A stretch of 22,743 nucleotides of DNA from CALKKN01 sp050118555 (GTDB taxonomy: Bacteria > Pseudomonadota > Gammaproteobacteria > Xanthomonadales > SZUA-36), in NCBI GenBank assembly GCA_050118555.1, contig JASFKQ010000036.1, positions 1-22,743 of the forward strand, in the 5' to 3' direction. The translations under genes were made by a program, and so were the position numbers. Under the pieces are notes generated by a model that saw only the letters and a program-made list of their open reading frames with translations, made no database searches and was not told the origin of the DNA. This document shows, one piece after another, positions 13,371 to 21,359 of the stretch. Position 1 is the first letter of the stretch, and each line of letters opens with the position of its first letter.

Positions 13371-15989
13371 ATGTCTTTGAAATCCATGTACTTGCATATG
13401 CTGACGGCATTGGCCGCCCTGATGCCATTAACCTCGAGTATCGCACTGGCCCAGAGTGACATTGCGCTGGAACGCATGGATGCCCACGCGGTGAACCGTC
13501 CGCTGGCTTCCCTGGCCGCCGCGGCGGCGGAGGCCTCGACGCGTCCGGTCACTCCCCGGCCCGCGCGGGAAATTCCCAACTTCAGGGGCGAGGGCAGACC
13601 GCTGATGGACGCTGGACCGAACGTCGCGGACGCGGTGGTGCAGATCGGCGACGGCACTGGCACGACCACCGTGGGTAGGGGCTTTCTGGGGACCAGCAAC
13701 GACGATAACGCCTTGCTCCTGGGTTACAGGGTCGCACCCCCCGACACCGACGGCCAGGTAGGTCCCAATCACTTCGTCCAGATGATCAACTCGCTGACTA
13801 CGATCTTCGGCAAGGACGGCAGTATCTTAGATGGGCCATTCGCCAGCAATGCTTTCTGGGCTGGTATGGGCGGCAACTGCGCGCCCAATAACCAGGGCGA
13901 CCCGGTCGTGCTTTACGACGAAAACGCCAACCGCTGGATCGTCAGCCAGTTCGCCTTCCCGGACAACATGTCCAGCTTCTCGCAATGCGTGGCGGTTTCT
14001 AAGACCGGAGATCCGGCGGGTGCCTATAACCGCTACGAGTTTTCCTTCAACAACATCGGCCTGAACGACTACCCGAAACACGGTATCGTCAGCGATTCGA
14101 TCACGATGACGGCGAATCTGTTCAAGCCCCGCGGCCCGTTCTTCAATTACGCGGGGACCTTCCTGGGGGTCATGGACAAGGAGGCGATGTACGCAGGGCA
14201 GCCGGCCTCGCTGATCGGCTTCAACATCGGCACCGGAGAATTCGGCTTCGTGGCCGGCGACCTGGACGACCCTTCGGGTTCGGGCTACGCGCCGGCGCTG
14301 TTCGCCACGGCCATGAGCACTTCCAACGCCTTCGATATCTGGCAGATCGACGTGGACTGGTCGACCGAAAACGCTTCCGTCAGCCAGGTCGCCTCCATTC
14401 CGATCACGCCGTTCGACGCGGACCTTTGCTCCGCCTCGCGTGAGGCCTGCATTCCGCAACCGGACGGCGGCCCCAAGCTCGAGGCGCTGGACGACCGTCT
14501 GATGCACCGCCTGCAGATCCGGGATTTCGGCGACTATCGGAGCATGGTGACGGCGCACACCGTAGACGTCGGCGGCGGCCGCGCCGGCATCCGCTGGTAC
14601 GAAATGCGCGAGGACGTGAACGGCTGGTCCCTGTACCAGGAAGGCACCTACGCGCCCGACGACGGCGAGTACCGCTGGATGCCCAGCGCCGCGATGAATG
14701 CCGCGGGCGACATCGGTATCGGCTACCTGCTGGCCAGCACCAACACCTACGTGTCCACCGCGGTAGCCGGCCAGTCCGTCGGTGCCAGCGGGTCCGGACA
14801 ACTGGACAGCGCGGAGGAGATCTGCGCGGCGGGCAGCGGGGTGCAGGAGGGTGTATCACGCTCGGGAGACTACGCCTCCACTTCCATCGATCCGACCTCT
14901 GACACTTTCTGGCACACCAATGAGGTGTTCAACAGCACGGGCAACTACTATTGGGATACTTTCGTCTGCGAGTTTTCCGTTGCCGGGAGCGGCGGTGGCG
15001 GCAACAATCCGCCTGTGGCCTCGTTCACGAGCGAATGCACCGATCTCGACTGCACTTTCACGGACACCAGTACGGACTCCGATGGCTCGATCGCGAGCCG
15101 CAGCTGGGCATTCGGCGACGGTGGAACTTCTACAGCGGCGAATCCCAGCCACTCATATTCATCAGCGGACACCTACACTGTCCAGCTCACCGTCACGGAC
15201 AACGACGGGGATTCCGACACCGTCAGCGCCCCGGTCACGGTCACCGCGCCAGCGCCCAATACCGCGCCCACGGCTGACTTCACCTATTCCTGTAATGGCC
15301 TGGCCTGCAGCTTCACCGACGCCAGCGGCGACAGCGACGGCACGATAGCCTTCTGGAGCTGGGACTTCGGTGACGGGAATGGGTCCACGGCTCAGAGTCC
15401 CTCGCATACGTATGGGGCTGAAAATACCTACGATGTGACACTGGTCGTCACAGACAATGACGGGGCCACCTCCGACCCCGTTCACGTGATTATTACGGTA
15501 AAGAACAATGACCCGGTCGCTTCCTTCACGTCCGACTGCGCCGGTCTCACTTGCAGCTTTACCGACACCAGCAGTGACAGTGACGGCTCGGTGACCTCGT
15601 GGTCATGGACCTTTGGTGACGGGGGGACGTCATCGGAGCAGAATCCCTCCCATGACTATGGCAGCGGAGGCTCCTTCGCAGTAATGCTGACGATAGGCGA
15701 CAACGCCGGCGGCACCGACAGCACCAGCGGGAGCGTCTCGGTATCGCCGTTCACCCTGAGCGCGACAGGCACCAAGGTCAAGGGCCGGCACGTGATCGAC
15801 CTGACCTGGTCCGGGAGTGGCGCCACGGACGTGGACATCTACCGCGACGGATCCATGATCGCTACCGTTTCCAATAGCGGCTCGTATACGGACGAAACCG
15901 GCAATCGCGGAGGCGCCACGTACACCTACAAGGTGTGTGAGGAGGGTAGCAGCACGGCCTGCAGCAACACGGTCACGGTCACGTTCTGA
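13371..15989 (+). CDS. Secreted protein with three PKD domains and an FN3-like C-terminus
   Basis: The 872-residue exported protein has a signal peptide (MLTALAALMPLTSSIALA, cleavage near residue 27). A large beta-rich N-terminal region (about 95-540) has motifs such as PPDTDGQVGPNHFVQMINS and NRWIVSQFAFPDN, suggesting a propeller-like fold that I cannot name. Three PKD repeats follow at about 545-625, 629-710 and 712-793, each with a WxFGDG core and a C-x4-C pair at its start (C556/C561 in the first). The last 75 residues (DLTWSGSGATDVDIYRDG…) resemble an FN3-type domain. PKD domains usually mediate surface binding or spacing in exported hydrolases and adhesins; no protease motif is seen here. 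The ATG at 13371 has AAGGGG (13359-13364) at six bases; upstream in-frame ATGs lack a signal peptide. A strong terminator follows. Confidence 0.88.
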   Translation: MSLKSMYLHMLTALAALMPLTSSIALAQSDIALERMDAHAVNRPLASLAAAAAEASTRPVTPRPAREIPNFRGEGRPLMDAGPNVADAVVQIGDGTGTTTVGRGFLGTSNDDNALLLGYRVAPPDTDGQVGPNHFVQMINSLTTIFGKDGSILDGPFASNAFWAGMGGNCAPNNQGDPVVLYDENANRWIVSQFAFPDNMSSFSQCVAVSKTGDPAGAYNRYEFSFNNIGLNDYPKHGIVSDSITMTANLFKPRGPFFNYAGTFLGVMDKEAMYAGQPASLIGFNIGTGEFGFVAGDLDDPSGSGYAPALFATAMSTSNAFDIWQIDVDWSTENASVSQVASIPITPFDADLCSASREACIPQPDGGPKLEALDDRLMHRLQIRDFGDYRSMVTAHTVDVGGGRAGIRWYEMREDVNGWSLYQEGTYAPDDGEYRWMPSAAMNAAGDIGIGYLLASTNTYVSTAVAGQSVGASGSGQLDSAEEICAAGSGVQEGVSRSGDYASTSIDPTSDTFWHTNEVFNSTGNYYWDTFVCEFSVAGSGGGGNNPPVASFTSECTDLDCTFTDTSTDSDGSIASRSWAFGDGGTSTAANPSHSYSSADTYTVQLTVTDNDGDSDTVSAPVTVTAPAPNTAPTADFTYSCNGLACSFTDASGDSDGTIAFWSWDFGDGNGSTAQSPSHTYGAENTYDVTLVVTDNDGATSDPVHVIITVKNNDPVASFTSDCAGLTCSFTDTSSDSDGSVTSWSWTFGDGGTSSEQNPSHDYGSGGSFAVMLTIGDNAGGTDSTSGSVSVSPFTLSATGTKVKGRHVIDLTWSGSGATDVDIYRDGSMIATVSNSGSYTDETGNRGGATYTYKVCEEGSSTACSNTVTVTF
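15003..15749 (+). repeat. Three tandem PKD-encoding repeats
   Basis: Three units of about 245 bases encode similar PKD domains, with recurring coding motifs for FTD(T/A)S-DSDG, WxFGDG and NPSH-Y. Each unit begins with a Cys-x4-Cys pair (CTDLDC, CNGLAC, CAGLTC). Divergence at DNA level shows that this is an old protein repeat rather than a recent duplication. Confidence 0.85.
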
Positions 15990-16015
15990 CCGGACCACGA
16001 TTGAAAAAGCAGCGA

Positions 16016-16044
16016 GGCCGCCCCTTCCGGGGCGGTCTTTTTTT
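16016..16044 (+). terminator. Rho-independent terminator after the PKD protein gene
   Basis: GGCCGCCCC (16016-16024), loop TTCC, GGGGCGGTC (16029-16037) forms a 9-bp stem with one G-U pair, followed by TTTTTTT (16038-16044). An A-tract (16004-16008) lies upstream, so weak bidirectional function is possible. Confidence 0.92.
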
Positions 16045-16297
16045 GCACTGCATCGATGCGCGCGGCATCGAGCGAATTACATCCGGCACAGGGGCTCTGA
16101 TGGAAGGGACGATAATGAAGGACCTTCAGCTCTGTCCGCGATCACTGTCATCCGCGCAACCCGCCGCGCACAAGGCACTTGACCCTCGATGCGTCTATTT
16201 CTGCTATGTTTTGGGTGTAGGAGGAGGGCTCGCTGCAGCTGCCGGGCATTTTGCCAAACGGTGGTATTGCGGCGGCAGGACTGACGAGGAGATACCA
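16045..16297. other. Intergenic region before the lipoprotein gene
   Basis: This stretch holds no convincing gene. A short inverted repeat, CGATGC (16054-16059) with GCATCG (16065-16070), follows the terminator. A -35-like TTGACC (16179-16184) precedes an extended -10-like TGCTATGTT (16202-16210), but the 20-base spacing is too long for a normal sigma-70 promoter. The lipoprotein frame is open through the whole region (an ATG at 16100), but that would bury the signal peptide. Confidence 0.5.
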
Positions 16298-16936
16298 ATG
16301 AAAATTCCCAGAATTTTGGGCTGCGCAGTTGCCGCAGCGCTGATGGCCGGCTGTGCCAGTGCGGCCGTTCAGACGCAGACCATCGACCCGGGCATTCAAC
16401 CCTTTCCGGTCATCCTGAAGGTACAGGGCGACCAGGGCAGCGAAGAACTGGTTAGCAAGAATTCCAAAACCCCTGGTTGCAACAAGTTTCCCGACCAGGG
16501 GAATTACCGCAAAGGCTGCATCGTTGCCGCCCTGAACGAAATGGTCGACGTGAGATTCAATCTTGTCGGTTCCGGGGATTGGTACCTGGCTCAATTCCAG
16601 ATCTGCAACGTAGAAGCTTCCGAAAACAACAATGAGATTGTCAAACCGGCTGATTTTGGCGAGTGCTATCTGACAGACGCCCAGAGAGCAGACTGGCTGG
16701 TGCTGGCCAACAGCGGGGTCGCAGCGCCCGACGAGAACGGGCTGGTCGACATCATGGATTTCGGGACCGGGCTGAAGACATTTGAATTGCGTGACTTCAA
16801 CTGGACTAAAGCCACCTATTTCTACCGGATCCAGGCCTGCGTGGACGAGCCAGGCGAAGATGGCTCGGTGCACCACCGGTGTAAATGGATGGATCCGGGC
16901 GGTGAGAACACCGGCCGGGGTTACAACATCAGGTAA
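16298..16936 (+). CDS. Probable lipoprotein of unknown function
   Basis: The 212-residue protein begins with KIPRILGCAVAAALMAGC, a lipoprotein-type signal with C19 as the likely lipidated Cys (MAGC; Leu at -4 instead of the usual -3, so a slightly imperfect lipobox). The mature part has several Cys (for example GECYLTD, QACVDEPG, HRCKWMDPG) and many aromatic residues, but I recognise no family. The ATG at 16298 has GAGGAG about seven bases upstream. By eye the coding sequence is visibly less GC-rich than its neighbours, which could mean recent acquisition. It lies 57 bases upstream of the TIR-TPR gene on the same strand with no terminator between, so joint transcription is plausible. Confidence 0.75.
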   Translation: MKIPRILGCAVAAALMAGCASAAVQTQTIDPGIQPFPVILKVQGDQGSEELVSKNSKTPGCNKFPDQGNYRKGCIVAALNEMVDVRFNLVGSGDWYLAQFQICNVEASENNNEIVKPADFGECYLTDAQRADWLVLANSGVAAPDENGLVDIMDFGTGLKTFELRDFNWTKATYFYRIQACVDEPGEDGSVHHRCKWMDPGGENTGRGYNIR

Positions 16937-16993
16937 ACCGGTTCCGGCAATGAAGGGCGATGCTTTGCGGTTGACCACCGCTGGCGCTCAATC

Positions 16994-19051
16994 GTGACAG
17001 AGTTTCGTTACAGGGCTTATATCAGCTACAGCCATGCGGACGAGCGCTGGGCTGCGTGGCTGCAAAATGCCCTGGAAACGTACCGTGTCCCAGGGAGACT
17101 GACTTCCCGGTCGGACAAGGAGATTCCGAGGCGCATCGCCCCTGTATTCCGTGACCGGGAGGATCTGTCCTCCGCCCAGAACCTGAGTGACGCCCTGATC
17201 AGCGCGCTGCGCGCCTCCGAAGCACTGATCGTCATCTGCTCTCCGAGCGCGGTGGCCTCGAGATGGGTGAACGAGGAAATCCGGCAGTTCCAGGCGCTGG
17301 GCAGAGCGGACCGGGTGTTGTGCATGATCGTCGATGGCGATCCCGAATCCGCACCCGGCGAGGGCGGTTGCTTTCCACCGGCATTGCTCGAGGTTTCCCA
17401 TTCTGAACCGCTTGCGGCAGACCCCAGGGAGTTCGCGGACGGCAAAAAGCTGGCGCAACTCAAGTTGATTGCCGGTTTGCTGGGAGTCCGTCTGGACGAA
17501 CTTCGACAGCGAGACCTGAGGCGGCGGCGAAGGTGGCAGGTGGTGAGCGCGCTCGCCCTGGCAGCGGGTATTGCCCTTGCCGCCTCGACTGTGATCTCCC
17601 AGATCACGCAGCGACAGGAACGCGAGAAGGCCGAACAGATGGCCAATTTCGTCGTCGACCTGGGAGAGGAACTCCAGTCCGAACTGGACCTGGAATCCCT
17701 GGGCCGAATCAGCAGGCGGGCCATGGAATACCTGGACGGACTCGACCCGAAAAAGCTCAGCCCGGAAACGAGTATCCGCGTAGGCCTCGCTCTCAGGCAG
17801 GTGGGGCTGGTCAACCTGAAGCAGGGCAAATCCTCGCAATCGCTCCAGGCCCTGGAGCGCTCTCGCAAGCTGTTCCGGGATCTGAATGCCAAGTACCCGG
17901 ACCGGGAAGACGTGCGGTTCGAACTGGGCCAGGCAGAATTTTACGTGGGCGAGCACTACCATCAGTTGGGGGACCTGGACGCGGCCCGGGAGCCGTGGAG
18001 CAACTACTACGACATCTCCAAATCGCTTTACGACTCCGATCCGTCCAATCGTAAGTGGCTGCTGGAACTCTCCTACGCGTCCACCAACCTGCTTCTGCTG
18101 CGAATCGCCTCCGGCAGGGAGGTGAACCAGGCACTGCTCGACGATGTGGACCGCACCGTTCGCCTGGCGGAACGCACGCTGCAGGCCTGGCCCGACAACA
18201 GCGAGGTTCTCGCCCACTACTCCAACACGCTGGCATGGGCCGCGGATGCGCAGTATAAAGCGTGTCACCTCGAGCAGGCCCGGCGCTACCGGCAAATGAC
18301 GGTCGACGAAGTACAGCGCGCGGCGCAGGGCGACCCCTCCAACAAGGTGCTGAAACGGAACCTGGCCTTTCGGCACTCCGGAATGTCCATGATCCTCACG
18401 GACCTCGGTGATCTATCCGCAGCGGAACGGCACAGGCGGGCCAGCCTTGAAATTCTCAGCGAGTTGCTGGCCATGGACCCGAGTAACCGGTTGCTGGCGT
18501 TCAACGTGGCGGCCAACGAGCGGCTGCTGGCCAGTCTGTTACGAGACACCGGCCGCTTGCCGCAAGCGTCTAAGCTGATGGCGAAGGCTGAAGGGGTGCT
18601 GCGTCCCGAACAGGGGTTGGAGAGTGCTTCCGAGAGCGAGCTCGAAGAGTACTCGGAATTCCTGCTCGACAAGTCGTCCCTGATGTCGCAACTGGGAAAC
18701 TCCGATGAAGCAATGCGGGCATTGTCCAGGGAGCGCGAGATCACGTCTCTGCGCGAACGACGGAAGCGCGCTCCGGCGGACAATTACGGCCAGACCGCGG
18801 AACTGGTCTTTCTGTGGTGGGAACTCAAGGGGGAAAATCTGCTGGAACGTGACCCCAACCTGCACCTGGGGCAGTCCTCATCAGCTGATCAATACCGCAG
18901 TTGCCTGGATGCGGTATCCACCGCGAAACTGGCGATCGTCCGGGGCGACAAGGAAACGGCTCGCCAACAGGCGGACTATCTGGCGAAGATGGGATACCGC
19001 AATCCCGATTATCTGGAGTTTTGTCAAAAATACGGGCTGTGCCAGCCCTAG
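16994..19051 (+). CDS. TIR domain - transmembrane - TPR protein
   Basis: The 685-residue protein starts with a TIR domain (about residues 5-150): YRAYISYSHADERWAAWLQN, VFRDREDLSSAQNLSDALI, LIVICSPSAVASRWVNEEI. E95 (W91-V-N-E-E) aligns with the catalytic Glu of NAD-cleaving TIR domains such as SARM1. A basic stretch RRRRW and one transmembrane helix (about 181-203) follow. A linker (QREREKAEQMANFVVDLGEE) resembles those in TPR-bearing signalling receptors, and TPR-like helical repeats run from about 240 to 600. The predicted topology puts TIR in the cytoplasm and the repeats in the periplasm. The GTG at 16994 directly precedes the conserved TIR start; no clear ribosome site is seen. Bacterial TIR proteins act in NAD+ depletion or signalling in defence or virulence; which applies here is unknown. 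Confidence 0.9.
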   Translation: MTEFRYRAYISYSHADERWAAWLQNALETYRVPGRLTSRSDKEIPRRIAPVFRDREDLSSAQNLSDALISALRASEALIVICSPSAVASRWVNEEIRQFQALGRADRVLCMIVDGDPESAPGEGGCFPPALLEVSHSEPLAADPREFADGKKLAQLKLIAGLLGVRLDELRQRDLRRRRRWQVVSALALAAGIALAASTVISQITQRQEREKAEQMANFVVDLGEELQSELDLESLGRISRRAMEYLDGLDPKKLSPETSIRVGLALRQVGLVNLKQGKSSQSLQALERSRKLFRDLNAKYPDREDVRFELGQAEFYVGEHYHQLGDLDAAREPWSNYYDISKSLYDSDPSNRKWLLELSYASTNLLLLRIASGREVNQALLDDVDRTVRLAERTLQAWPDNSEVLAHYSNTLAWAADAQYKACHLEQARRYRQMTVDEVQRAAQGDPSNKVLKRNLAFRHSGMSMILTDLGDLSAAERHRRASLEILSELLAMDPSNRLLAFNVAANERLLASLLRDTGRLPQASKLMAKAEGVLRPEQGLESASESELEEYSEFLLDKSSLMSQLGNSDEAMRALSREREITSLRERRKRAPADNYGQTAELVFLWWELKGENLLERDPNLHLGQSSSADQYRSCLDAVSTAKLAIVRGDKETARQQADYLAKMGYRNPDYLEFCQKYGLCQP

Positions 19052-19117
19052 CGAGCGGGTTCACGCGTTGCCATCGAGGCCGCGCCACCGCCTGTCGCCA
19101 TCCATGACCAATAGCGC

Positions 19118-19146
19118 TTGAAGAGTCCTTTACACCAGCCTATGGT
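19118..19146 (+). promoter_or_regulatory. Candidate sigma-70 promoter of the alpha/beta hydrolase gene
   Basis: TTGAAG (19118-19123), a 17-base spacer, TATGGT (19141-19146). Each hexamer matches at four of six positions. A small hairpin (GGCCC-TGTCC-GGGCC, 19171-19185) lies in the leader just before the ribosome site AAGGAG (19190-19195). Confidence 0.45.
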
Positions 19147-19203
19147 GCGAAGAACGCTGGTATCGCCTCAGGCCCTGTCCGGGCCAACGAAGGAGACGGA
19201 TAA

Positions 19204-21351
19204 ATGAAAACTGTATACGTGTGCTGCCTGCTGGGGTGGTTGACTTTCTGCGGGCAGGCGCTCGGGCAGGACGCCATCCTCGACGAAGATAACGCCACAC
19301 CGGCGGCAACGACCGCGACTCCCCCGGCCGTGAATGACCTGGCACCGCCAGCCGACCCCTTCGCCCGCGACAGTTACCGGATCGATCCCGTGATCTGCCC
19401 GTTCAGGGGCAGCGTGGACTACGAGCCGGGCGATATCGAGTGCGGACTGCTCGAAGTCCCGGAAAACCGCGAAGACCCGGCATCCCGTTTTATCGAACTG
19501 CACTTCGTGAAGATCAACTCCCGTTGGGGCAAGGACGAGGACGAGAAGGATGACGAGGACGACAGCGGCTACGACCTGGCGCCCGGCAAGCGCGACGACG
19601 CGGTCATCTACCTGACCGGCGGCCCCGGTGCGATCGTCACCGAATACGTCAAGCGCCTGAAAGACCACGGCATCCTCGATCACCGCGACCTGTATATCCT
19701 CGAGCAGCGCGGCATCGGTTTCTCGGGCGACTTCTGCCCCTTCTACAATCTGCGCAAACCGGCGCTCGACGACGCAGAGACCTTCGAAGCGAGCCAGGAA
19801 GCCGAGCTGCAGCGAATGACCGATTGCGCAGAAAACGCTCGCGCCGCCGGGGTCGACCTGCGCGGTTACAACACCATCGAGAACGCCCGCGATGTGAAAG
19901 CCCTGCGGCGGGCCCTGGGCATCGACAAGTGGAACGTCTGGGGCATCTCCTACGGCTCGATCCTTGGCCAGGCCTATGTCAAGGAAGACCCGGAGGGCAT
20001 CCGGGCGGTGGCCATCGATGCCATCATGCCGCTCGACATCCTGGAATCGCCCGACTACTGGGCGGTGGTGAGCTGGTACGACCGCGATCTCAGGAAAATC
20101 CAGGAGATATGCGACCAGCAACCGGCCTGCCGCAAACATTACCCCGACATCGGTGGAAAACTGCGCGAGGCCGTCAGGACCGTAATCGACAACCCCATCG
20201 TGGTCGACGTCAAGAACACCGAGGACTTCCCCTCCGGCAAGGCGCATGTCTTCCAGGACGTGGCGGCCCTCCTTCCGTTCATTTTCCTGTACGAGCAAAA
20301 GAACTACCCCGGCCTTCCCGGCCTGATCTATACCTGGGCCGATCTCGTCGAGCGCCGCGACAAGACGCTATTCCGAGCCCTCGCCGAGAGCGCCAGCGAG
20401 GAAGACTTCGTCACCGTCAGCCAGGGCATGTACAACGCCATCGCCTGTACTGACGGCGACGTGGAAGCGCAGGTTCGGGCGAGCAAGAAAGACCTGCAGG
20501 AATTCCCGGTCCTGGGCTCAGCGATGGGCAGCGCCGAATTACTGGACCGCAGAGCCGCACTTTGCGCGCAGCTGGGTATGCCGCAGCGCCCGGCCACGGA
20601 CTACGGCCCGGTGAAAACCGACCTGCCCGCACTGATCATCGACGGCGAGATGGATCCGATCACCCCACCGCCCAACGCCAGGGCCATCCTGCCGGGCTTC
20701 AAGAACGGCACGTACGTGGAATTTCCCTACGCGGGCCACGGGCCGTCCCGTTCCGTGGACTGCGCCGGTGACATGCTGAACGCGTTCTTCGACGACCCCA
20801 CCGCTGCGCCGAACCTGGCCTGCGTCGAGACCATGGAGGCGCCGGAAATGTTTGCGCCGCTTTATACGAGCATGCTGGTCCCGAAAATCCTGCTGCTGGC
20901 CGCCGAGGACAAGAAAAAACTCGCCATTCCGGGCGCCTGGGCAGGCCTTTCGCTGGGTATTTCGCTGATCGCATTCCTGGTGTTGACCTTCGGACCCATC
21001 GTGCGCGGCCTCGATGGCAGGGCCGCCCTCCCCGCCGGCACCGCCAGGCTGTCCGCCTGGCTGGCGGCCTCGGTTTCGGTGGCCGCCGCCGCCGTCATGG
21101 GCGCGGCGATCGCCATAACGGCGCAGACGTCCGAGCTTTTGCCGGCGTTCGGTTTCGTCCCCTGGGCCCGCTTCGGCGCCTGGCTCGGCGTGCTGGCGGG
21201 CCTGTTCGGCCTGGTCACGCTGTTCACGACGTTCCGGGCGCGCCGCTGGCACGGTCTGGCCGGCAGCCGGGTGGCCGGTTTCCTGCTGGTCGGCGCCGCC
21301 GCCATCGGGCTCAGCGCCTTCATGCTGACCTGGGGACTGGGGCCGTTCTAA
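19204..21351 (+). CDS. Exported alpha/beta hydrolase (S33 / tripeptidyl aminopeptidase-like) with four-helix C-terminal membrane tail
   Basis: The 715-residue protein has a signal peptide (KTVYVCCLLGWLTFCGQALG, cleavage near 21). The oxyanion motif is GGPG (139-142), the nucleophile is S249 in WGISYGS, and the likely triad is completed by D484 (DGEMDPITPP) and H512 (YAGHGPSR). This is the pattern of the proline iminopeptidase and tripeptidyl aminopeptidase (TAP) group, which release N-terminal peptides or other acyl/amide groups. An acidic insertion (WGKDEDEKDDEDDSG, near 108-122) sits before the oxyanion strand. From residue 577 four transmembrane helices follow (about 577-600, 616-640, 658-678, 691-713), unlike the usual soluble family members. 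The catalytic domain should face the periplasm. ATG with AAGGAG eight bases upstream. It is convergent with the OPT gene. The substrate is not known. Confidence 0.88.
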   Translation: MKTVYVCCLLGWLTFCGQALGQDAILDEDNATPAATTATPPAVNDLAPPADPFARDSYRIDPVICPFRGSVDYEPGDIECGLLEVPENREDPASRFIELHFVKINSRWGKDEDEKDDEDDSGYDLAPGKRDDAVIYLTGGPGAIVTEYVKRLKDHGILDHRDLYILEQRGIGFSGDFCPFYNLRKPALDDAETFEASQEAELQRMTDCAENARAAGVDLRGYNTIENARDVKALRRALGIDKWNVWGISYGSILGQAYVKEDPEGIRAVAIDAIMPLDILESPDYWAVVSWYDRDLRKIQEICDQQPACRKHYPDIGGKLREAVRTVIDNPIVVDVKNTEDFPSGKAHVFQDVAALLPFIFLYEQKNYPGLPGLIYTWADLVERRDKTLFRALAESASEEDFVTVSQGMYNAIACTDGDVEAQVRASKKDLQEFPVLGSAMGSAELLDRRAALCAQLGMPQRPATDYGPVKTDLPALIIDGEMDPITPPPNARAILPGFKNGTYVEFPYAGHGPSRSVDCAGDMLNAFFDDPTAAPNLACVETMEAPEMFAPLYTSMLVPKILLLAAEDKKKLAIPGAWAGLSLGISLIAFLVLTFGPIVRGLDGRAALPAGTARLSAWLAASVSVAAAAVMGAAIAITAQTSELLPAFGFVPWARFGAWLGVLAGLFGLVTLFTTFRARRWHGLAGSRVAGFLLVGAAAIGLSAFMLTWGLGPF

Positions 21352-21359
21352 CCTGAGGT

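Noticed and set aside
15003..15749. Repeated units considered as a possible CRISPR-like or satellite array
   Set aside because: The repeats are in frame, about 245 bases long, diverged at DNA level and encode PKD domains.
16050..16059. Palindrome GCATCGATGC after the terminator
   Set aside because: It is short and isolated, and no second copy with matching spacing was found nearby; not enough to call an operator.
16001..16297. Upstream extension of the lipoprotein frame, including an ATG at 16100
   Set aside because: It begins in the terminator of the preceding gene and would bury the lipoprotein signal; the ATG at 16298 has a good SD.
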